DNA from: CANNBR01 sp964604015
GTDB taxonomy: Bacteria; Babelota; Babeliae; Babelales; CAIQNR01
Reading direction: 5' to 3'
DNA: 64,000 bases
Assembly (NCBI GenBank): GCA_964604015.1
Contig: CAZRXF010000012.1
Location: 248,001 to 312,000, forward strand
The position numbers and the translations under genes are program-made. A model generated the notes under the pieces. That model ran no database searches and was not told the origin of the DNA. It saw nothing but the letters and a program-made list of their open reading frames with translations. Of the stretch, positions 33,274 to 41,102 are shown one piece after another. How positions within the stretch are numbered: position 1 is the first letter of the stretch; each line of letters begins with the position of its first letter.

Positions 33274-34252
33274 GTGAGTGAGTCAGGGGGTTGTGGGTTT
33301 CAATGCGAGGTGACACGGATAGATCATCATGTTCGTCTTGGCTGTAGAAATTTTTACTGAGGTAGGCACGACCTGAATCACCAAAAATGGCAACCACAAC
33401 GTCGTCTTTTTTGAAGGTTGATAGTTTTTGCATAAGACCTGCAGCAACTGCACCGCTGCTTGGTCCAACAAGGAATCCATAGTCATGCGCAAGTGTCTTG
33501 AGCATCGTGAGTGCTTCATCATCGGTGATGTTTAACAGTTCATCAATGACCTGGTAGTTGATGACATCAGAATCAAAATCGATGCCAATGCCTTCAATTT
33601 TATAAGGCTGAGGATATCCCCCCGTTGCATGGAACGATGTTGCAGCATCCATGCCAAACACTTTGACGGTTGGATTTTGTTCTTTAAGGTAGCGGCCCGC
33701 TCCACTCACGGTACCACCCGTTCCGGTGCCAGCAAAAAAGTGGGTGATTGATCCGTTGGTTTGTTTCCAAATTTCAGGGCCCAGCAATGCGTAGTGACCG
33801 TTTGCGTTTTCAATGTTGAAATACTGATTAGGCATGAACGAATTAGGAGTTGTTGCAAGAAGGGCGCGTGCTTGAGAATGATAACTATCGGGATGCTCAA
33901 TAAAATCGGTTGAAGGGCACACCACCACCTGAGCTCCATAGGCTTTGAGTGTCTGATACTTCTCGCGGCTGCATTTTTTAGAAACGGTGATGATAACTTT
34001 ATACCCTTTTGCTGCTCCAATCATGGCAAGGGCAATGCCGTGATTTCCAGAAGAGGCATCGATGATGGTGCCGCCAGGTTTTAAGAGTCCTTTTTTTTCT
34101 GCTTGCTCAACCATGTACAAGGCGGAACGATCTTTCATGCTACCGCCAGGGTTCAGGTATTCAAGTTTTGCAAGAATGGTTGCTTCGGTCGGAAGCGGTA
34201 AGCGGACGAGGGGTGTGTTGCCAATGGCTTCTAAAATGCTCTTTGCATGCAT
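33266..34252 (-). CDS. Cysteine synthase / cystathionine beta-synthase-like PLP enzyme
   Basis: 328 residues from the ATG at 34252 (AAGGA upstream). Fold-type II pyridoxal-phosphate enzyme. PLP Lys40 sits in NPGGSMKDRS, the substrate loop is DASSGNHGIAL, the phosphate cup GTGTGGTVSG, and the C-terminal PLP-pyridine site GPSSGAVAAGL. These fit O-acetylserine sulfhydrylase (CysK/CysM) or cystathionine beta-synthase; there is no C-terminal CBS pair. A short tail ends THSHD. The gene lies in a long minus operon and overlaps the ankyrin-like gene by 8 nt. Exact substrate cannot be decided. Confidence 0.88.
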   Translation of the reverse strand: MHAKSILEAIGNTPLVRLPLPTEATILAKLEYLNPGGSMKDRSALYMVEQAEKKGLLKPGGTIIDASSGNHGIALAMIGAAKGYKVIITVSKKCSREKYQTLKAYGAQVVVCPSTDFIEHPDSYHSQARALLATTPNSFMPNQYFNIENANGHYALLGPEIWKQTNGSITHFFAGTGTGGTVSGAGRYLKEQNPTVKVFGMDAATSFHATGGYPQPYKIEGIGIDFDSDVINYQVIDELLNITDDEALTMLKTLAHDYGFLVGPSSGAVAAGLMQKLSTFKKDDVVVAIFGDSGRAYLSKNFYSQDEHDDLSVSPRIETHNPLTHSHD

Positions 34253-34307
34253 AGTATTCCTTCTTATAACAGGTTCGCCTGCAGTATAGGGTAAACGTAG
34301 CTCCGTG

Positions 34308-35456
34308 TCACTTTCTTGTTGCAAGAGAACGGTATAACAAGCTGTGTTGGAGTATCATGGCACTTTGAGTAAAGGCGGAAAGATCTTCAGGATAGGTTTT
34401 AAGCTTTTGATATAAAAATTTGTCAGAGATGAGTGAACACATGCCATGTACCAGTTGTTGGACATTGCGTGGTTCATAGAGGAAACCGTTTTTTCCGTCG
34501 ATGATAAGATCACCAATGCCGCCTACGTTGTAAGAAAGCACGGGCAATTTTAAAAAGCGTGCTTCAACTGCTGCACACGGTAATCCCTCCCATAACGATG
34601 AAAGCACAAAGGCATGCCATTTTTGCATGAAAGGAGCCACTTCCTGGCACCATCCATGGAGAGTGATAACATGTTCCAGGTTGTGTTCAGCAATCCATTG
34701 CTCAATATCCGGTCGTAATGCACCATCCCCGATGATTTCAAGTCGCGTATGTCGGTACTGCTGGTGAACTGCATAAAACGCTTGAAGAAGATCGAATAAA
34801 TTTTTCTGTTTTTTAAAACAAGAAATGGTGCCAAACGTGAAAGGAGTATTTTTATCGAGCGGTTCTATGTGAGCTGCACGAAACTTTTCATCATCGATGG
34901 CCGCACGAATAAGACTATTCTTGTCGGAAAAAAACGGCAAAAGTCGCGATCCGATTTTTTGGTCTTCCGTTGAAACACAAACATAATGTGTTGTGATCAG
35001 TGAGGTGAAAAGCTCTGTCAGGTAGGCAAAGGCATATCCAAGGACCGATTGGTGTTTATGGAATCCAAAACCATGAACGGTATGGAATCGTTGTTCAATG
35101 CCAGCAAAAAAAGCGGCCCACCGTCCGAGGTATCCTGCCTTGGTACTGTGAGTGTGAACCACTAAGTCAGGATAATCATCTTTTAAGGCGCGTAATTTTT
35201 TTACGAGAGCAACAAACGCTTGCAGATCTTTTTTGATTGTCTTGAAAGAACATTCTCTGACAAGAGAAGGCAGAAGGATCACATGAGGATCATCTTGCAC
35301 TAGAGATACTAAAGGTCCTTCAGTTCCTGATATAAGCCAGGTCATATGGTGTTTTGCTTGAAGCTCTTTAAAAAGAGAGAGGCAGACCTTTTGAGCGCCC
35401 CCAAGTTCTAGTTTGGTGATGATGTAGACAACCGGTATTTGTTCCTTTTTTGTCAT
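34308..35456 (-). CDS. Glycosyltransferase family 4 protein
   Basis: 382 residues. GT-B glycosyltransferase with N-terminal ITKLELGGAQKVCLSLF, a His-containing acceptor loop (HGFGFHKHQ near residue 125), donor-domain GTISCFKKQKNL near 215 and the E-x7-E type motif EGLPCAAVEARFLKLP near 300. The donor is probably a nucleotide sugar, and the product a surface glycan. It starts 13 nt after the ATP synthase c gene and 55 nt before the cysteine synthase-like gene, so it sits inside the same operon with no functional link evident. Confidence 0.9.
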   Translation of the reverse strand: MTKKEQIPVVYIITKLELGGAQKVCLSLFKELQAKHHMTWLISGTEGPLVSLVQDDPHVILLPSLVRECSFKTIKKDLQAFVALVKKLRALKDDYPDLVVHTHSTKAGYLGRWAAFFAGIEQRFHTVHGFGFHKHQSVLGYAFAYLTELFTSLITTHYVCVSTEDQKIGSRLLPFFSDKNSLIRAAIDDEKFRAAHIEPLDKNTPFTFGTISCFKKQKNLFDLLQAFYAVHQQYRHTRLEIIGDGALRPDIEQWIAEHNLEHVITLHGWCQEVAPFMQKWHAFVLSSLWEGLPCAAVEARFLKLPVLSYNVGGIGDLIIDGKNGFLYEPRNVQQLVHGMCSLISDKFLYQKLKTYPEDLSAFTQSAMILQHSLLYRSLATRK

Positions 35457-35469
35457 GTTTTACCGTTGT

Positions 35470-36429
35470 TTAAAGAAGTATAAAGACGGAAATGACAAGC
35501 GCATAAACGGCGCTCGTTTCAATTAAAATTTGGCTAAAAAAACTTATTTTTGAAATTTCAGTATAAAGCTCAGGCTTTTCTGCAAAAACCTTACACGCTT
35601 GTGCTGTAAGGCGACCCGAGCTGATTCCTACTCCTAGTGTGCCACAGCCCATAGCAAGCGCACTTGAAAGGTACATGAGCCCGTTTGTTTGAGATGTTGT
35701 TTTTGCACTTAACAGGAACAGGGCAATGATAAGGCAAAAGATAATGGCAGATTCAATGAGAGCGGAACTCACGATGGAAAAGGAAAGGATTCTGCCATAC
35801 GCATTTTTGTTTTTTCCGATTCCCTCACACGCTTGTTGTGAAAGTCGTGCAAGACCAAAAACTGGTCCAATGCTTCCAATGCCAAGACATAATCCTGCTG
35901 AAAGGAGCCGCAATGCATCAGCTAATCCGGTTACTGATTCAAGTTGGCCAATGATAAGAAATGATAAAATAAATCCAAGAAGAACCGGCGTTTGCATAAG
36001 CGATTGGGTGATCACCATCAGAAGCTGAATTTTGCTGGTAAAAAAAGGTTGGCGTGCAATTGCAAGGCATGTTTGACGTGCGGGTAAACTTGAAAAAAAC
36101 CCTGCAACACCTCCCGCCAAACCAAGGGCACAGGCAATGCCAAGTTCTGCATAATGCATATACTGCGCGTTGTGCCATTCTGCATGAGCGCCGAATGAAA
36201 ACAATTTTAAAGCAACAATAAAACTTAAGATGGCTGCAGTTTCAATGAGCGCCATAGCAATACCAAATGTTCTTGAGATTTCGTTGTGAGCGTGAGGTTG
36301 GTGATCAAGGGCATCGGCAACTGCCATGGTAGTGCGTCCTTGGCCAAGACTGACCCCTAAGGCTGGCAGGACAACAACAAGAGCGCAGGAAAGATAATGC
36401 AAGAATGAGCTGGAAAGATCGATCATCAT
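35470..36429 (-). CDS. atpE: ATP synthase F0 c subunit, fused tetramer of hairpins
   Basis: 319 residues and eight hydrophobic helices, four times the usual c subunit of about 80 residues. Each quarter aligns without gaps to the F-type c hairpin, with 17 residues from the helix-1 ligand position region to the polar loop and 18 to the ion site. The ion-site residues are Glu63, Gln146, Glu226 and Glu304, so hairpin 2 has lost the carboxylate. Hairpin 1 keeps Gln30 plus Glu63-Thr64, the pattern of sodium-type c subunits; hairpins 2-4 have other residues at position 30. The start overlaps atpB by 4 nt. Other F1F0 genes are not in the window. Confidence 0.88.
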   Translation of the reverse strand: MMIDLSSSFLHYLSCALVVVLPALGVSLGQGRTTMAVADALDHQPHAHNEISRTFGIAMALIETAAILSFIVALKLFSFGAHAEWHNAQYMHYAELGIACALGLAGGVAGFFSSLPARQTCLAIARQPFFTSKIQLLMVITQSLMQTPVLLGFILSFLIIGQLESVTGLADALRLLSAGLCLGIGSIGPVFGLARLSQQACEGIGKNKNAYGRILSFSIVSSALIESAIIFCLIIALFLLSAKTTSQTNGLMYLSSALAMGCGTLGVGISSGRLTAQACKVFAEKPELYTEISKISFFSQILIETSAVYALVISVFILL

Positions 36430-37184
36430 TCAAGAGCCTTTTCTAAAGTGTTTTGCTTTTTCTCTTCATGTGCGAGCGCAAGGGATAGGTACGTAAGCGA
36501 AAGCATGGCAAAAACAAAGGCCTGGATAAGCCCTTCAAACATGCCAAAAAAGAGATTGATAAGAAGTCCGATTCCTAAAAAATTAATGACGTTAAGAATG
36601 ATATTTTGCTGGGCAAATCCAAACCAGATATGCGAAATAATCATACCCCCAAGGATGTTTCCAAAGAGCCGGAAAGAAAGGGAAATGAGGGACGAAAATT
36701 TACCCATGATATGCAGAGGGAACATAAAGACAAGCGGTTCAAAAAACTCTTTGATATAGCCTTTTATTCCGTGCTCACGAATGGCATAAAAATCTCGGTA
36801 TAAAAGGCCCAACAGACCAAGTGCGAACGTGGTATTTAAATCGGTCGTCGGTTCTTCAAGAAAGGGCAACACGCCGACGGTGTTACAAACAAGAATGAAA
36901 AAGAAAAGCGAAGCAATGAAGCTGAAATGCCGATAGGTAAAGTGTCCAAGGCTTTGAGTTACCATGTCCATGAAAGAACGGACCGCCTCAAGAATGCAAA
37001 AACGAAGGTAGCTTTCTTTATTGTGCAAAGAACGGCGAAAGATAAAAATAAGGCCAAAAAGAAGACCAAGTACTATCCAGGTGCTGACAATCGTTGAAAC
37101 GGTTACTTGAAAAAAAGGGTGAGTAACGCCGAATGCTGAAAGGAGGGACCACGTTGCCTTATCGCCGAAAATGTTAATGTTCAT
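36426..37184 (-). CDS. atpB: ATP synthase F0 subunit a
   Basis: 252 residues, about six transmembrane helices. Forms the ion half-channels facing the c ring. The essential Arg172 lies in SLSFRLFGNILGG, and the last helix carries LIQAFVFAMLSLTYL, matching the conserved Gln-containing helix 5. It is F-type rather than V/A-type, which makes the fused c neighbour unusual. It overlaps the AtpI-like gene by 11 nt and the c gene by 4 nt. Confidence 0.93.
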   Translation of the reverse strand: MNINIFGDKATWSLLSAFGVTHPFFQVTVSTIVSTWIVLGLLFGLIFIFRRSLHNKESYLRFCILEAVRSFMDMVTQSLGHFTYRHFSFIASLFFFILVCNTVGVLPFLEEPTTDLNTTFALGLLGLLYRDFYAIREHGIKGYIKEFFEPLVFMFPLHIMGKFSSLISLSFRLFGNILGGMIISHIWFGFAQQNIILNVINFLGIGLLINLFFGMFEGLIQAFVFAMLSLTYLSLALAHEEKKQNTLEKALE

Positions 37185-37470
37185 GGGAGCGTACCTTCTT
37201 GTGCAAAATCATCAACCAAAATCCCCCAAAAAAGGAGACTAGGACCAGTATAATGTTGAGCGAAGGGGTACGCAATACATACAACCAAAGAAGCGCAAGC
37301 AGCACAAACCTGAAAAATGAGGAAAGAGAGAAAAGAAAAAACCGTCCTTTACGCGGCACGCGGGATGAAATTTTAGACAGCAGAGCCGTGTGACCGAGGA
37401 ACGAATACCCGTATAGGATTCCTCCCCCGGCACCAAAGACGAGAGATTTGAGTAAAGAGGGGACAGCCAT
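37174..37470 (-). CDS. AtpI-like small membrane protein
   Basis: 98 residues, two to three hydrophobic helices, basic C-terminus ending KKVRSHEH. It sits directly before atpB, the standard place of atpI, whose product helps assemble the c ring and handle Mg2+. Sequence similarity to AtpI is too weak to read directly, so the call rests mainly on position and size. The ATG overlaps the FolC-like stop codon by one base (TAATG). Confidence 0.6.
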   Translation of the reverse strand: MAVPSLLKSLVFGAGGGILYGYSFLGHTALLSKISSRVPRKGRFFLFSLSSFFRFVLLALLWLYVLRTPSLNIILVLVSFFGGFWLMILHKKVRSHEH

Positions 37471-38903
37471 TAGCCTTGCAGTTTTTTGATACCTTTTGAA
37501 TTCCAGTATTCAGCAAGGAGGGCCGAACATCCCACTATGGCTACTAAACCGTGACGGTCGGTAACCGATTTTTTTGCAAGTTCGAGCGCTTCTTTGAAGT
37601 TTGAAGCTGCACGAGCTTTGATCTTTAATTCCTTCATATCGTTAGCAACTTTTTCTGCATCCCATGAGGAGTAGAAAACGCCTTCTTTTGTAGGAACTGG
37701 GCAGACAACGATATGACCAGAAGTCTTTTTAAAGAAGTAGCGGATTTGGCGAAGGAATTCTTGGTAATCCAACGTTTCTTGGTGGCATCCAACAACGAGG
37801 GTAAGACCTTTGAGTGAGCGTTGGTAGTGCATCAAGCGGACACCAAGAAGGAAATTTTTAAAAGCATCAATATTAGCGGCGTTATCGATGAGGATGGTTG
37901 GCTTTTCTTTATCAAAGATCTGAAAACGGCCAACGAGCGAGTTTGATGTTTCACGCCAGAAATGTTCCAGTGTTCTTTTTGGATTCAGTTCAGATTGACG
38001 TTTTGCTTCAAGTGTTGGGCGTCCGCGTTGTCCCTTCTTTTTCATAAGTAAGCTTGTTTCTTCATGAAGAGAAAGATCTTGTGGAGCAAGTTCATTGATA
38101 AAGATAGAAGCGATACGTTCTGCAAGTGCCGCGCAACGTCCATGAAGTTGTTCAAATGGATACGGAAGAACGGTCAACTTTCTGATAGGCATTTCCCAGT
38201 GGGCTTTTACCTGTTTTGCGTAATCGGACATGCGCTTTAAATTGGTCTTATTTTGATCAGCAGACACAAGGTGAGCACCTTCCTTAACAAGGCCGATGTA
38301 CTCATTAAATGCAGGATCAAGAGCTTGTCCTTCTTGGTCCGCGTCCTGTGCGGTAATTCTGGTCAGAGCGACGATTTTTGGTGAAGCAATAGCTGCAAGA
38401 GGATGAGAAATTCCGCCATGTTCAACTTCCATGAGTGCAACAGCTACGTTGTTTTGCACAAAATGCAAAAACGCCATTGCAACAAGGATTTCCTGTGTGG
38501 TGGCGTCGATACCATGTTCTTCAGCAGCGTTAATAACTTCATTTCCAAGGTCAGTAAAATTTTTGTTTGCTATGAATTCTGAGTCAACAAAGAAACGTTC
38601 ATTATAGGTAAGGATATGTGGGGCATACAATGCACCGACTAAAATACCTTCTTCCTTAAAAAGCTTTGTAGCAAAGTGAGTGGTCAAACTTTTTCCGTTT
38701 GTACCGGCGATAAGAATAGTGGGAACTTTTTGAGAAGGGGTGCCGAGCGCTTTATCGAGCTTTTTCATTCTCTCTGCGCTTTTGGCGTCTGTTTCTTGAG
38801 CCCAGTGGCTGTTCAGAAACTCAACGACTTCAGTGTAGGTACGTGTTTTCCCTAAGGGAAGTGTGCCACCTTTTGGTGTGGACGTTGTTTGTTTGATACT
38901 CAT
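37470..38903 (-). CDS. FolC-like Mur-ligase family protein, divergent
   Basis: 477 residues from the ATG at 38903 (AAGGAA upstream). P-loop AGTNGKSLTTHF near residue 65 and APHILTYNERFFV match FolC-type ligases, which add glutamate to (dihydro)folate. However, the usual GLGGRLDATN reads VEHGGISHPLAA and the DGAHN motif reads DNAAN, and there is a basic insertion KKKGQRGRPTLEAKRQ near residue 300. It may act on another acid substrate. It is the first gene of the operon with the ATP synthase genes. No other folate gene is nearby. Confidence 0.75.
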   Translation of the reverse strand: MSIKQTTSTPKGGTLPLGKTRTYTEVVEFLNSHWAQETDAKSAERMKKLDKALGTPSQKVPTILIAGTNGKSLTTHFATKLFKEEGILVGALYAPHILTYNERFFVDSEFIANKNFTDLGNEVINAAEEHGIDATTQEILVAMAFLHFVQNNVAVALMEVEHGGISHPLAAIASPKIVALTRITAQDADQEGQALDPAFNEYIGLVKEGAHLVSADQNKTNLKRMSDYAKQVKAHWEMPIRKLTVLPYPFEQLHGRCAALAERIASIFINELAPQDLSLHEETSLLMKKKGQRGRPTLEAKRQSELNPKRTLEHFWRETSNSLVGRFQIFDKEKPTILIDNAANIDAFKNFLLGVRLMHYQRSLKGLTLVVGCHQETLDYQEFLRQIRYFFKKTSGHIVVCPVPTKEGVFYSSWDAEKVANDMKELKIKARAASNFKEALELAKKSVTDRHGLVAIVGCSALLAEYWNSKGIKKLQG

Positions 38904-38919
38904 GGTATATTCCTTATAT

Positions 38920-38939
38920 TTTTGAGGCATCCCTCAAAA
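38920..38939. repeat. Inverted repeat in the 5' leader of the FolC-like operon
   Basis: TTTTGAGG (38920-38927) and CCTCAAAA (38932-38939) form an eight-pair hairpin with a 4-nt loop, just upstream of the ribosome site of the FolC-like gene on the minus strand. It could affect translation of the operon or be an operator. Confidence 0.4.
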
Positions 38940-39021
38940 TACCCTTATTTCTCTAAATCGAATACCTTATTTAAGCTTACCTTATTATGGAAAAGCACTT
39001 ATATTCAAGTGTATAGTTTCT

Positions 39022-39030
39022 TGTTATAAT
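39022..39030 (+). promoter_or_regulatory. Extended -10 promoter for tsaC
   Basis: TGTTATAAT at 39022-39030 is an extended -10 element with consensus TATAAT. No good -35 is seen, as is common for this type. It lies 58 nt before the tsaC start. Confidence 0.5.
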
Positions 39031-39088
39031 GTCAAACTAGTAATATTTAACCTCGGTTACAAGTTTTTTTATTTACAAAAGTTCAAAA

Positions 39089-39715
39089 ATGAAAAGTAAT
39101 ACTTTAAGTTGGAATGACGCGGTTTCTGTGCAAAAACTAGTTGATCTGCTCGCAAAAAATAAGGTTATTGTAGCCCCCTCTGATACGGTCTGGGGGTTGT
39201 GTGCTGCTCCCACAGCAGAGGCTTTTGAAAGCTTAAATAGCCTTAAAGTACGTAATGATAAGCCCTATCTTCTTCTGGCCCGGGATCTGGCCACCATTGA
39301 ACGGTATGCGCTTATTCCTCAAGAACTAGCAGTGCGCCGTTTGCTTGAAAAAGCATGGCCTGGTCCTCTGACGGCGCTTTGTAAGGCGCGAACCGATGTT
39401 CCTTCCTATCTGATTTCAGCTGAGGGAACTATTGCGTTTCGTATTCCTTTACATACCGGGTTGCAGCGTATTCTTGAGCATATTCCAGTACTTTTTTCTA
39501 CGAGTGCGAACCTTTCAGGAGAGCCGGTTCCGCTTGAATATGGTGAAATTACACAAAGTATTAAAGCGGGTGTTGGAGGCGTGATCCTTCCAGAAAAAGG
39601 GCAGGAACGACAATCGGGAGTTCCTTCAACTATCGTGGATGTGTCATCTGGACAATTACGCATAGTTCGTGAGGGTGCAATTTCCAAAGCTGTGATAGAG
39701 AGCTACCGAGAATAG
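39089..39715 (+). CDS. tsaC: Threonylcarbamoyl-AMP synthase (TsaC/YrdC/Sua5 family)
   Basis: 208 residues. Makes threonylcarbamoyl-AMP from Thr, bicarbonate and ATP for the universal t6A37 modification of ANN-decoding tRNAs. Family motifs are APSDTVWGL near residue 29, KVRNDKPYLLLA near 53, WPGPLTAL near 90, FRIPLH near 114 and STSANLSGEP near 134. It has only the YrdC domain, with no Sua5 C-terminal extension. Single gene, convergent with the prepilin peptidase gene, 2 nt between the stops. Confidence 0.93.
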   Translation: MKSNTLSWNDAVSVQKLVDLLAKNKVIVAPSDTVWGLCAAPTAEAFESLNSLKVRNDKPYLLLARDLATIERYALIPQELAVRRLLEKAWPGPLTALCKARTDVPSYLISAEGTIAFRIPLHTGLQRILEHIPVLFSTSANLSGEPVPLEYGEITQSIKAGVGGVILPEKGQERQSGVPSTIVDVSSGQLRIVREGAISKAVIESYRE

Positions 39716-39717
39716 GT

Positions 39718-40374
39718 CTAAAGAGGAAGGAAAAGAGCGATAAGCTCTTCCTGAAAGAAGACGTACAACAGTGCTCCCATGCTTAAAAAAAGACCAAAGG
39801 GGAGCATGATGTCCTGTTTTGCTCGTGAAGCAATAAAGTAGATAAGGCCGACAAGAGAGGCCAAAATAGACCCAACCATAAGGGTGATCCAGCATCCAAG
39901 AGGTCCAGTAAAGGCACCGATAAAGCAAAGAAGATCAACGTCTCCTTGACCAAGGCCCTCTTTGTGCAAAAATTTTTGCGACAGCTTTCTTACCAACCAT
40001 AGTAACAGAAGGCCGCATAAAGAGCCCCCAATGCTTGAAAGGGGAGAAATGGGAAGAAGTTGAAGATTGGCAAGCATCCATCCAAAAGGAACAAGGTAAA
40101 GCGTTACCAGCTGTGAAATCAAAAGCGTTGTTGCATCAGTAAACATTGTGACGATGAGAGCTGAAAAAAAGAGAAAATAAGCAACAAAAAATTGTGAGGG
40201 CATCTGAAAAAGATAGAAAAGTGCACCTACAGCAAAGAGAGCAATCGCACTCAGTACGAAAGGATACCTGCTGATACGAGACTCTCTCGTTAAGAATCGT
40301 GCAACACCCCAGAGGCATGCTGTCCAGCAGGTGGAAAAACCAAAAAGGACAAACGGAGAGAAATTACAACTCAC
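39718..40374 (-). CDS. Prepilin peptidase (A24 family), catalytic half only
   Basis: 218 residues, about six to seven helices. Catalytic aspartates are visible as Asp80 in TMFTDATTLLIS and Asp145 in GLGQGDVDLL. The N-terminal methyltransferase domain with its Cys tetrad found in PilD is absent, so this is the short form, as in some TadV and archaeal-type enzymes. It would cleave the leader of type IV pilin-like or type II secretion pseudopilins, none of which are in the window. It overlaps rbfA by 11 nt. Confidence 0.85.
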   Translation of the reverse strand: MSCNFSPFVLFGFSTCWTACLWGVARFLTRESRISRYPFVLSAIALFAVGALFYLFQMPSQFFVAYFLFFSALIVTMFTDATTLLISQLVTLYLVPFGWMLANLQLLPISPLSSIGGSLCGLLLLWLVRKLSQKFLHKEGLGQGDVDLLCFIGAFTGPLGCWITLMVGSILASLVGLIYFIASRAKQDIMLPFGLFLSMGALLYVFFQEELIALFLPL

Positions 40375-40729
40375 CCTTGTCCTTCAATTGAGTCAGGAGC
40401 GCTTCCACGCGTTCTGCCTTAGCAAAGGCATGATCAAACTTGAAAATAAGTTCGGGCGTGTAACGACTTGGGATCTGTTTAGAGATAGCAGCACGTAGCG
40501 ACGGCTTATACAGAACAAGGTACTGCAGTACGGTGCGGAACGCCTCTTCTCCCTCAGGAGAATAAAAGAAAACGTAACAGGTTGACTTGTCGGGGGAAAG
40601 TTCAACACGGCTGATCATCACGCCATGTAAACGAGTGTCGTCTCGCGTTGCATCAGAAAAGAGCGTGCAAATGACACGCATCAACTGGGATGCTTTTTGG
40701 GCACGTTTAATATCGTTCACTCGTTTCAT
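40364..40729 (-). CDS. rbfA: Ribosome-binding factor A
   Basis: 121 residues from the ATG at 40729 (GGAG upstream). KH-fold factor that helps mature 30S subunits, especially in the cold. KRVNDIKRAQKASQLMRVI at the N-terminus and RYTPELIFKFDHAFAKAERVEALL near the C-terminus are characteristic. It stands between rpsU and a prepilin peptidase gene, all on the minus strand. Confidence 0.88.
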   Translation of the reverse strand: MKRVNDIKRAQKASQLMRVICTLFSDATRDDTRLHGVMISRVELSPDKSTCYVFFYSPEGEEAFRTVLQYLVLYKPSLRAAISKQIPSRYTPELIFKFDHAFAKAERVEALLTQLKDKGEL

Positions 40730-40780
40730 AAAACTCCAACCCCCTGCACGGTCCATTTTCCAGCGCGGTCGATGCTATTA

Positions 40781-40993
40781 TTAGCTGCCGCGTTGGTTGA
40801 GCATGCGCATATAGTTTTGCTTTACCGCTCTCATGTGACGTTTGCGACGTTTTTGCGTTGGTGGTTCAAAATACACAACACGCTTCATATCGCGTACAAT
40901 CCCCTCACGCTCAATTTTTTGCTTCAATTGGCGAAGAGAACGTTCAACGTTATTGCTCACATGAATTTCTATGTTTGCTTTTTTCTTTGACAT
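40781..40993 (-). CDS. rpsU: 30S ribosomal protein S21
   Basis: 70 residues. Small basic ribosomal protein at the platform of the 30S subunit near the anti-Shine-Dalgarno region. Family pattern NNVERSLRQLKQKIEREGIV then KRVVYFEPPTQKRRKR. First gene of an rpsU-rbfA-prepilin peptidase unit. AAAGG lies 13 nt before the ATG. Confidence 0.93.
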   Translation of the reverse strand: MSKKKANIEIHVSNNVERSLRQLKQKIEREGIVRDMKRVVYFEPPTQKRRKRHMRAVKQNYMRMLNQRGS

Positions 40994-41102
40994 GCGATTC
41001 TCAGCATCCTTTCAGCGAGGGTAAAAACAATAGATTTAATACCCATCTAAGATAGCGGCTTTAAGCTTGCCTGTCTAGTGGGATTCTGCACGGGGCTTAT
41101 TT

